In this document: positions 45,447 through 56,929 of the stretch, in pieces
Numbering within the stretch: position 1 is the stretch's first letter
Layout of the letters: each line of letters begins with the position of its first letter
From: Periplaneta americana
Lineage: Eukaryota; Arthropoda; Insecta; Blattodea; Blattidae
Length of the DNA: 64,000 nucleotides
Reading direction: 5' to 3'
Assembly (NCBI RefSeq): GCF_040183065.1
Contig: NC_091123.1
Coordinates: 11,016,001-11,080,000 of the forward strand
Made by a program: the position numbers and the translations under genes
Notes under the pieces: model-generated
What the model was told of the DNA's origin: nothing
Databases searched by the model: none
The model's input: only the letters and a program-made list of their open reading frames with translations

Positions 45447-45736
45447 CATTTTGGTTAGGAACTACATCACAATATTATGGCATTTAATCATTTTGATTAG
45501 GAACTACGTACATCATAATATTATGGCATTTAATCATTTTGGTTAGGAACTACCATCATAATATTATGGCATTTAATCATTTTGGTTAGGAACTACATAA
45601 TATTATGGCATTTAATCATTTTGGTTAGAGACTACATCATAATATTATGGCATTTAATCATTTTGGTTAGGAACTACATAATATTATGGCATTTAATCAT
45701 TTTGGTTAGGAACTACATAATATTATGGCATTTAAA
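45447..45736. repeat. Minisatellite, about 7 copies of a 38-46 bp unit
   Basis: Unit cattttggttaggaactaca followed by taatattatggcatttaat. Copies differ by presence of (at)cat insertions, which explains the 38/41/46 bp variants. A 107-codon plus-strand open frame arises from it and is not a gene. Confidence 0.9.
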
Positions 45737-46436
45737 ATATAGATATTGTTTACCATTCCAATTTTACGTTTATGCTTTTCACTGTTATGATGTTAATGTC
45801 AATACCAATACGGAAGATCAGAATTTAAGTAAGTTTATTGTAAAAAAAAAATGTACACGTGCAAATTACATTAGCACGATGTTTATTATTTTACTTACGA
45901 AATAGTGATATCAGTGTTGCCAACCTTATTGGAGCAAAAGAAGTAGATGAGAACCCAAAAAAGGGACAAAAAAAAAAGTAGAATTTGGAATATTGTAATG
46001 GGTATTGTTTTGTGTGTGAGAATGACAGACAGAAGGAAAAATACGTCGAGTGAAACTGCATGGCTTGTAAATCCGCTTATGCTCATCTCATCATTCCTGA
46101 ATGATGTTATGCTTTCTTACAATAAAGCCTCCTTCGTTTAAGAAACATAACTTATTAACAAATGAGCACTGACTGTTACAAACCAAACTCCATTGCATAT
46201 TCCATAAATAATCTGAATGTTGTTGGTAAGCCTTTCCTTGCTCGTGCGAGTTAAGTGCGGGAATTTTTAAAAAAGTGATACAATAAAATTGATAACAATT
46301 AATAAATATTGCAACAAATACATCATCACATGTACAGGAGAAGAATATCGTATGTTTAAACCGAACATACAATAACAGCCTTGCAGTATTGTTTTGTAGT
46401 TAACTTGTTAACAGTGCGTCTTGTATCACTCTTTTG
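45737..46436. other. No recognisable feature
   Basis: Short A runs near 45842 and 45968. No coding or repeat signal supported. Confidence 0.4.
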
Positions 46437-46439
46437 ATG

Positions 46440-46601
46440 ACCGCGAAACCAGGTGACCCGGGTTCGAATCCCGGTCAGGGCAAGTTATCTGGTTGAGGTT
46501 TTTTTCGGGGTTTTCACTCAACCTAATATGAGCAAATGCTGAGTAACTATAGCGGGACTCATTTCACCGGCATTATCACCTTAATTTCATTCAGACGCTA
46601 A
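46440..46601 (+). mobile_element. SINE (family C), 5' part, split by P-B
   Basis: Plus strand: ccgcgaaaccaggtgacccg, box B gggttcgaatccc, ggttgaggtttttttcgggg, cattatcacctt, ending attcagacgctaa. It resumes beyond the P-B element at 52097. The box A head is degraded. Confidence 0.8.
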
Positions 46602-47112
46602 CGTGGTGGGAATATAATGGTGAAGCAGTGCGCAGTCTCGCCTGTTCTCCTACTACGTGATGACGTCACGCGGGAAGCATTACAGACTCTCTCGCAGCTT
46701 GCTAGCTTAGCTCAGCTCAGCTACGTATGGTTTTGGAGGTGGGGTAGGTTAATTGATTATGAATACCAAGAAACCAGAATCAAAAATGACATTTAATATT
46801 ACTTGTTATTAATTAAATACACTAACTTTTATTAATTCTGTATGTTTAAAACATAAAACAATTTTAAGTAGCCTACAAGAGGTGAATAGCGTCATCACAT
46901 TATGAATTTAAAATAACAACACGCGTCGAAAAAATCTGAATCTAAATTTAAAAAAATAATGAACAAGTTCACCAAAATTTAGATGTAACAATTCTTCAGT
47001 TCGTCTACAATAGCCCTACATGTTATATTTAACAGTAAATAGTTAAATTATTGAAACAGCATTATAATTTGTGAGATAAAAATAACTATAAAGCAACCTA
47101 CTAAAATTAATT

Positions 47113-47565
47113 TTACATTACACATGCAGTTTATGACAAATGACATTCAAATTTATTTTACATTACACATGCAGTTTATGACAAATAATATTCAAATTGA
47201 TTTTACATGACACATGTAGTTTATGACAAATAATATTCTAATTGATTTTACATTACACATGCAGTTTATGACAAATAATATTCAAATTGATTTTACATTA
47301 CACATGCAGTTTATGACAAATAATATTCAAATTGATTTTACATTACACATGCAGTTTATGACAAATAATATTCAAATTGATTTTACACTACACATGCAGT
47401 TTATGACAAATAATATTCAAATTGATTTTACATTACACATGCAGTTTATGTCAAATAATATTCAAATTGATTTTACATTACACATGCAGTTTATGACAAA
47501 TAATATTCAAATTGATTTTACATTACACATACAGTTTATGAAAAATAATATTTAAATTGATTTTA
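47113..47565. repeat. 45 bp minisatellite, 10 copies, in P-B
   Basis: Unit attacacatgcagtttatga followed by caaataatattcaaattg and attttac. Ten copies with few differences, except the first and last. 45 is a multiple of 3, so the repeat reads as a 110-codon open frame of 15-residue repeats, which is not a gene. Subterminal location may reflect transposase-related or slippage expansion. Confidence 0.92.
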
Positions 47566-47985
47566 TGTTGACACTAAGAAGGAATATCGATGATGTGATT
47601 GCAATATTGCAATATCTCGTACCCCAGTTTTATTAATAGTTCATATCGCAAAAGTAGTTTAAAATAAATATTTAAAATTGTATTGAAAGGATTATATAAG
47701 CAATAATTGGTTATTCTCAGTTATTTTCAATTCACTTTATTGGCAAAGACGTAGTTTTGGTAAATTTACTGTGATAATGCTCAAATGTCACTGTGCGATG
47801 TGAGTTATTCCAAGCACATCATCGATTTAAAAGTGCAATTATTATTCCATAAATTTCACTTCTTAACGTTAATTAATTTTGACATTTTTCGAAATAACTT
47901 CCTTTTGGAGTTTTCGAAACTTAGTTTTCGATTTACATCTCTCAATCTTATATATATCCTTGTTCGAGCTAGACACAGGATAACT

Positions 47986-50900
47986 TCATGTGGGATGGTA
48001 ATTGTTTTGGGAAGCTTGCTCCGCTAGACTGTCAAAGATTAATTTGCCCTCGGCAATAAAATTTCCAAGAATTTCTTCAAATTCTTTATTTACAATTACA
48101 GTAGCCTGCAACAACTCTTCACTTGGACACAGTAGGTTTCCTTTGGATATGAAACTCAACCAATCTGGCCTCTTTCCCGTTACGTTTCCTGTCGTACTAC
48201 CTACATTGGAATATTTGTCGCGGAATCTGTGAGTAACATAACCAGCTATGTATTTCAAGCCTTCTTGATTAATGTGGTCTCCGAAAGACGATATTTCTGG
48301 CAAATCTGTCAACTCTACCATTTCAAGTTGATTGGAATCATATTGCGGATTAACAAACGAATCAGAGGCAATTTCTTCTGCTACATTTACACATACATCT
48401 TTAATGCTATTAACTATCTTGTTTGTATGTGCCAGAAAATGTTTCGAGAGACAAGAATCATCATTTCTTTCATTTTCATCGCATTCCTTTATAGGATTTA
48501 CTAAGCACGATTCGGTGTTTTCCTTTGTGTGTTTGATTCGCTGTAAATATAGCTGAGGAATGTTTACCCATGACATACCATTTGAATCTGTGCTTAAAAT
48601 CCAAAAGAGAAGGGTGGTCATTTGCCCCCCCCCCCCATTCCATGAATATAAGAAAATATTATTTAACAAAGCAATTTGGTTTTCTTTGTCTACACCAAAA
48701 GCATTACAACCTGAATGGCAACCGTACTTTGATTTCGCATTAAATAAATCAAACCAGTCATTGAACAACTTGATTATTTCAGAACATTTTTTCCAGTCAT
48801 TGCCTCATCTTTATAGTAATCCTTTTCTCCACGATATTCGATGGCTTTAGAAACTGTATTAGAAAACAGTTGAGCAGCAGGCAAAACTCTTTGCCTTTCA
48901 CTTCCTTTCAAGTCTAAATGATACCTTGTGAGTTTATGGGCAATGGTAAGTTCTGTGTTCGAAGTAGTTAATAACATTTCGAGTGATGATTTGTCTATGG
49001 ATTTACCATTGATATGGAATCCGTGATCCACAAAATGGTTTCTTGCTAGTTTTAGGAGATGGGGAGCATCCGCAAACACGAATATTTTCAAAGAATCATC
49101 ATAAGGGTGCTTCATAAAACAGTTCTTGTCATATCCAATATTTAAATCTGACCAGAACCTCATATTACCGGAACCCATATCACATGTCATAGCGACAACA
49201 ATATATCCTGCATTGTACAGACTAGAGACAATGTCATTAATAATTCTGGGCTTCATTACTTGGTCAAAATCATAATAAACAGGTTGTTTCCAACGGCCAA
49301 CTAAACCACGGGCCATTACAGTCTGACAACACCTATGAGGTCCCAACCTTTCTTGATTCTTCCCGTCAATACATATCTTGTTGGAAATATAAATTTCATC
49401 GAAAGTTAGAACTGTTCAACGTTTCAAGTCTGACAAATGTTTAGATTTGACTTCCATTAAAAATATGACAGACAATAAACCTTGATCTAAATTAAAATTT
49501 GATGCCCAGCTCCTTAACGTAGAATGTGCTGGCAAAGGAAAATTGTTTCTTCTCACATAGCGCTATGTCTTGGGGCTGACACTTTTTAAAGATATTGCAG
49601 TGGCAATATCTTCCGAAGACCACTGTACTTTCCTTCTTTCTTCGGAATTTATTATCTTCATTTGCCCCGGTGTGAAGTTGTCTGTCAAATTATTATTTAC
49701 GATTTCCATTTTTTTTTATTTTCTTTATTAATGTCTTCCAACATGATTTCGTATTTCTTAGATAACTCTTCATACTTTACTTTCCAATTTTCATTTTCTT
49801 CCTCTAAAGCCACAATTTTTTTTCTTAAGATATCAATTTCATCTAGACATAGCGCTTCGTTCGTTTGAGAATTGCTGAAAAAAACATTGTTTTAGAATTA
49901 GCTATATGTATTATATACACTACTATGAATCGCTCCATGCAGCTAAAAGAAAAATAGAGTTTAGAAAAAAATTGTGTCTAAGATCAATATTGAGTGATTA
50001 TCATCTTCGAAATAATTTACTGTATGGTAAAATAAATATTTTACAATAAGTATTAACCCTAACATTATCAAGAATTTTTTTCTGACGTGGATTACCAAGA
50101 GTTAGCAAAAATTTCCCACCAAATTAAATTATGTATATTACTTAAAATACGTTCAATAAAGTTTCATACTTAAAAAAAAAAACACATCAGTTTTTCATTC
50201 CAGTGATTCTGCATATTCCTTTTAGTAAAATGCTGCTGCACACAATTTTAATATCTGAATATTTTTTACACAAATTAAGTCCACAATTTCCACATCTGAC
50301 ATTAATTTTCGTAATGTGAACGGCTTTCTTGTTGGCAGCTAGTACTTGAAATAGACCTTGATTCACCCCCACTAACCACTTCTGTATTATCTTCCTCACT
50401 ATCACTTTCTTTCTTCAACTCCGCCGGTAAATCAATTTCCAATAGCACTATAATATCACTTCACCCAAAACATTAAGGCTGTATTATCCACAAAACAACT
50501 CATGTCTATGTTCTGTATCCCTGAATACAACTAGATTTGAATAAACACCAATAAAGAAAGAACAAATTTACCAACTCAAGTTTCTACACTGCAAGTAAAT
50601 GGTAAAGTGGAGAATTGAAACAGTAAACGACCTTAACGACATTATCAACAGTTACAACAATGGACAAAAATTACAGAATTCAAACTTGAAAATGTTTAAA
50701 AGTGTAGGTCATATGAAATGCCAAGGGTGGGTAAAATCTGTCCACTAACAAATACTTCAAATTATTAGTCTGCTGTTTGAAATCTAAAACAGAACACATG
50801 TGTGTATACTTTATCATGTTAGAGACAAATAGAGTAAAGGTGAAAGCTGTCAGATTTCATTAATTCAAAAAAATTTAGAAAATAAAAAGGGTGGGTAATT

Positions 50901-51848
50901 TTTTCCCAACCGTGATAATGCTAGGGTTAAGCGAGAAAATAATTATTTTATGCCCATTGATTGACGCCTTTCTTGCTCCTCTATTGACATTCGAGACAAT
51001 CGAATCCTTCCATTTACTGAAGCCTTTTCTGTCTGAAATTTGTCAAAAGGTACCACAGCTTTAACACTTTATAAGACATGTAATTAAGTCCTTTTAGCTT
51101 AGAAAGTTTCCAAGAATTATGAGAAAATTATTCCCTTCTGCGGAGCAACTCATATATGTGAAAAATTTTAACAATATGATACACAGGAACATACCAGTTA
51201 ATAGTTATAATTATGTAATTGCTGTAATTACTCACGTTTCGTTATTTAGGCCTAATGCACTATCCTCTGATACATGTTCGTCTGAATTGGTTTTGAAGTG
51301 GCCTGAACAGTACATGAACTATTGGCAATGATGTCATGAATTTCTTTTCTCCTTCTCCGTTTTTCACATCTGTCCAATCTCAGATTATCTCTTGATTTTC
51401 GTTCCAAGCAAGACTGCGCCAGAGCTTTTGTGGGTACAGCGTCTACTTTCAGATTACGACTGTTTTTTTGGTTTATAATTTAGGAGTTTCTGCTTTAAAG
51501 ATACTTCGTAATTTGACTCCTCAAAATGAAGTGAACATATTCGAGCTGAAACAATATTAAGTCTTAAGATTTTTATCCCCTTTCTTTTCCCTCAAAGCAA
51601 TCAATGGAATAAGTCAGACAATAAGTTTAACATGAAAATATATTTTGCAAATGAGTTGCGAAGCAAATAAAATTTAGTAACATGCGAGAAAACTCACCGT
51701 GCTGTAAATTGACTTCATCCTCCCTTCTACAAGCATGCAACCATTGTCATGCCAAGTCTTCATTCTTCGGAAACCTATAATATTTTACGTCAGTTCCTTT
51801 TGTTTTTCGATTGTAACTCAAACAACCAGATACTGCACATCCAGGCAT
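47986..51848 (-). pseudogene. P-type transposase pseudogene of P-B, three exons
   Basis: Exon 1 (51848-51698) starts MPGCAVSGCLSYNRK with KYYRFPKNEDLA, a THAP finger start (C-x4-C). Donor gtgagt; intron 51546-51697. Exon 2 (51545-51236) gives ICSLHFEESNYE (C-x2-H) and LKVDAVPT, the end of THAP. Donor gtgagt; intron 2 49873-51235. Exon 3 starts at 49872: a coiled coil (ILRKKIVALEEENENWKVKY), TPGQMKIINSEERRKVQWS, LTFDEIYISNKICI (first Asp), HRCCQTVMARGLVGRWKQPV, TCDMGSGNMRFWSDLNIGYD, KIFVFADAPHLLKLARNHF, LDLKGSERQRVLPAAQLF, FNDWFDLFN and GLKYIAGYVTHRFRDKYSNV, ending at 47986. Both splice junctions keep the frame. Damage: a TGA in exon 1, two frameshifts in exon 2, and about two stops and two frameshifts in exon 3. 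Role: DDE transposition of P elements. Confidence 0.88.
50057..50926 (-). mobile_element. piggyBac-like element, 870 bp, in intron 2 of P-B
   Basis: Flanked by TTAA at 50053-50056 and 50927-50930. Ends ccctaacattatca and, from the other side, ccctagcattatca. The CCCT start and TTAA target are piggyBac hallmarks. A minus-strand frame at 50187-50405 has HITKINVRCGNCGLNLCKK, like the Cys-rich C-terminal finger of piggyBac transposases. The catalytic region is missing, so this is a deletion derivative. Confidence 0.8.
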
Positions 51849-51899
51849 ACTAATAGCATGTGTCACATTAATAGCATTACTGCTACAAGAATAACATTA

Positions 51900-51935
<36 letters not shown>

Positions 51936-52096
51936 AAAGAATTAACACCGTGCACGTACACACAACAGCTGTTTGTTTTGTTCCTCGAGCACTGCGGCGC
52001 GAATTAGCGCGCCGCTGCTGCTTCCCAAGTGACGACATGCGCAGTAGAAAACGAGTTTGAGTCGACCGTCTGCTACACCATTATATTCCCACCACG

Positions 52097-52205
52097 GACG
52101 CTAAATAATCTGAGATGTTGATACAAACCACTAAAAAATCACTCTTTTCATATAAGACTGCAGACGGTAAATAACTTGAGATATTGATACAGTGTCGTAA
52201 AATAA
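52097..52205 (+). mobile_element. SINE (family C), 3' part with duplicated tail
   Basis: Continues the SINE broken at 46601: gacgctaaataatctgagat, gttgatac. A second tail copy follows (gacggtaaataacttgagat, attgatacagtgtcgtaaaa), so the 3' 50 bp is duplicated in tandem. The family form at 19331 has a single tail. Confidence 0.75.
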
Positions 52206-53070
52206 CCTACTAAATACATACGACCGTACTCTGTTAGAAAGTAAAATATTTCGACATTAGAAATGTAACACGATTCTCTCCGAGTTTCCCGAATAACGAT
52301 AAGTTTAGGTATATTAATTAAAATCTATTAGACATTTCATTTGAGTTTAGCTATAGTGATCGACGGTACTCACGTAAGTTTTTTTTTGCGTGATGATGCG
52401 TAAACGACAAAGACAATTATTCTCAACTACCGGTACGTCATACTCAAGCCATGCTTGCTTCGTACCGATATTTGTGCTAAAACGGTGCAAGTACATACCT
52501 TGGATAACTGGACCTGTTCCGAAATTTGTAATTATGAACCTATTTAAGTATCATTTGATAGATATAATAATAAGAAATCATAATAAGTCATTGAAAATAT
52601 AATATAGAGTTATGATAATTTCTTATGATAATATATTCCTAACTACCCGCAAGCGCACCCGTGACGCAATACTGCCGTATATATACGGCTGCAGAACCCC
52701 CACCCCTCGTGAAATACAGATATTGTATGCATGTGGTTGGCCTATATTCCACGTATCGATATTTGGTCCCGGGCATATTTCACCCCTTTCGCCTTCTAAC
52801 CCTAGTACACAATGAAAGACAGCAGGAGCAATGTTGCACCAGCAGTCCGAAGGCAGCAGGCGCTGATAAAGCACCAGCAGCCCGACGACAGGTTGAAGCA
52901 ATCAAGCCTCAGCAGTCCGGAGTGTACAGGAAGTGGAAGGAATAACACGACGGGGCCTATTTTGCACTTTTCAAATTTAAGAATGATAATACAAATATAT
53001 TTACACATTACCTTTTCCAACAATTCTCACACGTTTATAATCACGCGGAAAGGGGGGGGGGAGAAGAAAA
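52206..53070. other. No firm feature
   Basis: A GC-richer part at 52790-52950 (gcaccagcagtccgaaggca) is open in two plus-strand frames and one minus-strand frame, with no known motif. G run at about 53052-53061. Confidence 0.35.
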
Positions 53071-54707
53071 ACCCTGACTTGGGAACCTTCTGTTCTCTAT
53101 TACCCGTTGAATAGCATTTTGTATTTATCTATTAACTGCAGTAGCCTACCCTTTACTGAACTTATATACGTATACAAGAACGTGAATCGACGAATTCTTA
53201 CTTCATTACTCTTGACGTAACAATGATTCAAATTACCATTTATATAGCCTCAATCGACAAAAAATTTACTTGTAAAAAAGGGGGAGAATGAAAGAAAATT
53301 CAGTATATTTGTATATTAGCCAAAAGTAGAACTGTAAAAAATTATGAGATCTGCTTCTAAAAAAAAGTACACTTGGCAACATAGCGATATTTAAATTGAT
53401 AATCGTTTGGTTACATGGATATATTTACTGGAATATATAATTTGTAATATATTGAAATATAATATATCGGTATTTAAATCATATCCTTCATCCCTAATTG
53501 ACCTTAAGCTTCACTTAAGTGTACTGACATAGAAATATTCTTGTTATGACTTACATTAGATTGCAAATACTTCTTGTTCTGATAACTATGGTCAGGTCCT
53601 CTGCTTTCAAAGTGCAACCCTGACTTGGGAACCTTCTGTTCCCTATTACCGTCGAATAGCATTTTCCATTTATCCATAATGCAGTAGCCTACCCTTTACT
53701 GAACTCATATACGTACACAATAAGGTCAATCGACGAATTCTTACTTCATTACTCTTGACGTAACAATGATTCAAATTACCATTTACTGTATATAGCCTCA
53801 ATCGACAAAATTTTTACCCATAAAAAAAAGGGGAGGGAGGGATGAAGGAGATTTAGTTATTAGCCAAAAGTAGAAATGTAAAAAAATAATGAGATCTGCG
53901 TCTAAAAAAAAAGTAGACTTGGCAACATAGCAATATTTATATTGATAATCGTTTGGTTACATGGATATATTTACTGGAATATATATAATTTACAATATAT
54001 ATTGAAATATCCGTATTTAAATTATTTCCTCCATCCCTAATTGATCTTAAGCGTCACTTAAGTGTACTGACATAGAGATATTCTTGTTATGACTTACATT
54101 AGATTGCAAATACTTCTTGTTCTGATAACTATGGTCAGGTCCTCTGCTTTCAAAGTGCAACCCTGACTTGGGAACCTTCTGTTCCCTATTACCCGTTGAA
54201 TAGCATTTTCCATTTATCTATTATGCAGTAGCCTGAACTCATATACGTACACAATAAAGTAAATCGACGAATTCTTACTTCATTATTCTTGACGTAACAA
54301 TGATTCAAATTACCATTTATATAGCCTCAATCGACGAAATTTTTACTTGTAAAAAAAAAAAGAGAGAGGGGGGAATGAAGGAGATTTAGTATATTTGTAT
54401 ATTAGTTATTAGCCAAAAGTAGAAATGTAAAAAAATAATGAGATCTGCTTCTAAAAAAAATAGACTTGGCAACACAGCGATATTTATATTGATAATCGTT
54501 TGGTTGCATGGATATATTCATTGAAATATATATATAATTTGCAATATATTGAAATATCGGTATTTAAATTATATCCTCCATCCCTAATTGACCTTAAGCT
54601 TCACTTAAGTGTACTGACATAGAGATATTCTTGTTATGACTTACATTAGATTGCAAATACTTCTTGCTTCTGATAACTATGGTCAGGTCCTCTGCTTTCA
54701 AAGTGCA
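53071..54707. repeat. Three tandem copies of a 546 bp unit
   Basis: Units begin accctgacttgggaacc at 53071, 53617 and 54160 (lengths 546, 543, 548) and end gtcaggtcctctgctttcaaagtgca. Copies are highly similar, with differences mainly in the A/G runs and (AT) stretches. No coding sequence. After the last unit the sequence continues cctaggtccacgactactgt to a strong plus-strand donor-like ctg/gtaagt at about 54742. Confidence 0.9.
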
Positions 54708-55440
54708 CCTAGGTCCACGACTACTGTGTCTGTGTGGTCTGGTAAGTTTCAACCGTCGTACAAAGTGGATTTTTTTTTTTTTAACTTTAGTGTCTAGTCT
54801 AAGAATACCGTGCAAAATATGAATTTACGAGAACACGTAAGAAAAAGGAACAGTACTGGTACATATCTTAATTTTATTTATATAAAGATCTTCATATTCG
54901 GGTTACTAGTGACTCAAATTTGATTATATGATAAAATAATTTTAAAATTTCCGTTTCCAAGACAAAGTATAAATTGTGTCATTTTACAAAGCAACATACT
55001 GTATGCATTTATTTGTAACACTTCTGCAACACTTATCGCTCGAAGATACTACATCAATCACAACATTTACAATCTGTGAATAATGGGAGTTAGTGAAAAA
55101 AACTTGTAGCTATATGGACGCCTTATGGATGCCTTGTTCACTCTTGAAAGGTTAGCTTTCAACCACTGACATGGACTGGAGAGAACTACGGTCGAGGATG
55201 GATGATACCTTACAACGTTGAAAGCTTTGGATTACAACAGGGTTCGTCTATATAATCACCAGAAGCATTTCACATTTCTTTCCTATTTCTTTGCTCTGTA
55301 TTTTAATATAAATTAGAAGTAATCAGTCCGAAAACTTCTGAGGGGCAGTGTATGCTGAATGGCAGTTTATTTCTTTTAAACCAGATACTCATGCAGTTTC
55401 AAAGTCATTACTATTTTGCATATTATAATAAAACCAATAT
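54708..55440. other. No recognisable feature
   Basis: A donor-like gtaagt at about 54742 and a T run at 54770 are all that stands out. Confidence 0.4.
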
Positions 55441-55446
55441 TATCTA

Positions 55447-55458
55447 TAAAGATAATGA

Positions 55459-55490
<32 letters not shown>

Positions 55491-55750
55491 CACAATTTAC
55501 AACTCTCAGCCATCTGCTAAACTTTAAGGAATTGAACTGGATCCCAAATTATTTTGGGCCCCACATATTGATTATGTTTGTACTAAACTCTCATCTGTCT
55601 GTCCGTCCGTCCATCCGTCCGTCCGTCCGTCCGTCCGTCCGTCCGTCCATCCATCCATCCATCCATCCATCCATCCATCCATCCATCCATCCATCCATCC
55701 ATCCATCCATCCATCCATCCATCCATCCATCTATCTATCTATCTATCTAT
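55447..55750. repeat. Compound microsatellite: (ATT)n, then (CCGT)n(CCAT)n(CTAT)n
   Basis: (ATT)n at about 55460-55490. 55590-55750 passes from tgtc/cgtc units through ccat to ctat units in blocks. The stop-free Pro/Ser/His reading across it is not a gene. Confidence 0.9.
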
Positions 55751-56400
55751 TAATCAAGAAAACTGAAATCACTGGTGCCTAAAACATATGTAAGAAGTGC
55801 TTATTTTGCCTTCTTCAATAGTATAATAACCTATGGTATTTATGTGTGGGGAAATAGTTCTAGTGTATCTAATGTTCTCCTTTTACAAAAAAAAATCCTT
55901 ACGTATTTTAACTGGTTCTGCTTATGATGCGCACTGTAAGCCATTATTCATAAATGTGGCTATTCTGACTGTTATTAAGCTTTACATCTTCACCTCTTTG
56001 CTGAAGGTAAAGAAAAATTTAGCAAATTATTATCACAGATCTGATCATCATAATTATAATACAAGACACAATTTTCACTTGACTGAATCTAATGTTAGGC
56101 TGGAAACAACTAAAAAACAATTTATGTCCATGGCAGTATCTATGTTTAATAGATTACATAAATCTGCACACACTGTTAACTATAACACATTTAAGAATGT
56201 TTTAAAACGCTGGATTATTAATAATCCCTTTTATAGTATTAATGAATACTTTGAGTCCTCTGTTAATAACTTATTTTTCTAATATCATCTTATTCTGTTT
56301 TGTTTTATTACGACTATGGCCATAGTATTTGTAAAATACTCACGACTTTAATAAAATCTAATCTAATCTGATCTGATCTAATCCAATCTAATCTAACCTA
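55751..56400 (+). mobile_element. 5'-truncated jockey-like LINE 3' end
   Basis: Plus-strand C-terminal RT region: [20 protein letters not shown] with ITYGIYVWGNSS, then KKSLRILTGSAYDAHCKPLF, VIKLYIFTSL, HHNYNTRHNFHLTESNVRLE and MSMAVSMFNRLHKSAHTVNY, up to a stop at 56282. The 3' region ends in a degenerate (aatct)n tail at about 56348-56400. One frameshift lies near 55890. Begins directly beside the microsatellite, so target or truncation lies there. Confidence 0.85.
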
Positions 56401-56650
56401 TTTGATGCACTGACATCTTTCTGTTGCATAACAATATAGAGGATTTCTATTTGTATTCATTTATTACATAACAATGATTAAACTTTAAAACTGAAATACT
56501 GCAGCTGTTAGTGGAACTGCTTCCTTCCACCCATCTAACAAAAACGATAGAGCCGACAACTTGTCATGATTAACTGTAATATTTGCATCTGTTCAGCCTA
56601 CTCCTACATCAAGAACAGCAGTTATTTTCGGTAGACAATGGTAAATCACG
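56401..56650. other. No recognisable feature
   Basis: Spacer between LINE tail and the immunoglobulin-like exon. Confidence 0.4.
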
Positions 56651-56662
56651 CATGAGACTCAC

Positions 56663-56926
56663 TTTTCGCTGAGAGGTAGACGATCATCTCGTCCTGCCCG
56701 AAGTCGTTGGATGCTGAGCAGCGGTAGGGTCCAGCGTCCCCACGTGTTAAAGACTCAAGGTGCGGTGTCTGTCTCTCCATGATCTGCGTCTAGCTGTGGT
56801 TGAGGAATCGGTGAGACGCCGATCATGCCATGTGCAGTGGTAAGTCACCCTGTGCCTCGCAGACCAACACCAGTCCTTCTGCCACGCCACTCTGGTTCAC
56901 AGCTCTGGATTTGAAGTGTGCTGTCA
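56663..56926 (-). pseudogene. Immunoglobulin-domain exon, Dscam-like, with two stops
   Basis: Minus-strand 264 bp segment between acceptor tgtttccaccacag and donor aaaa/gtgagt, phase 1 on both sides, as usual for Ig exons. Translation: VTAHFKSRAVNQSGVAEGLV, LVCEAQGDLPLHMA (first Cys), stop, SASHRFLNHS, stop, TQIMERQTPHLESLTRGDAG, PYRCSASNDFGQDEMIVYLS (DxGxYxC with second Cys). The SNDFGQDEM ending is typical of Dscam/hemolin-type I-set domains. The first stop is TGA where the core Trp (TGG) is expected. The rest of the gene is not in view. A duplicated exon that decayed, or a processed-locus remnant; the intact splice signals favour an exon duplicate. Confidence 0.7.
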
Positions 56927-56929
56927 CTG

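Larger units (their letters stand above)
46602..52096 (-). mobile_element. P-superfamily DNA transposon (P-B), 5495 bp, 8 bp TSD
   Basis: TIRs: cgtggtgggaatataatggt at 46602 and its reverse complement ending at 52096; 21 bases are identical and agcag follows after one mismatch. Flanked by gacgctaa at 46594-46601 and 52097-52104; both copies belong to a split SINE. The interior has a minus-strand THAP/P transposase with two introns, a 45 bp minisatellite near the 3' end (47113-47565) and a piggyBac-like element in intron 2 (50057-50926). Without that insert the element is about 4.6 kb. Confidence 0.92.

Noticed and set aside
45582-45905. 107-codon frame with WHLIILVRNYI repeats
   Set aside because: Product of the 38-46 bp minisatellite.
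47223-47555. 110-codon frame with a 15-residue repeat
   Set aside because: Product of the 45 bp minisatellite.
47113-47565. CRISPR array
   Set aside because: Repeats are directly adjacent without unique spacers, and the setting is an insect transposon.
55352-55753. 133-codon frame ending in Pro/Ser/His repeats
   Set aside because: Translation of the compound microsatellite.
56348-56400. Telomere-like repeat (aatctaatctaatct)
   Set aside because: Insect telomere repeat is TTAGG; this pentamer-like run is the 3' tail of the jockey-like LINE.
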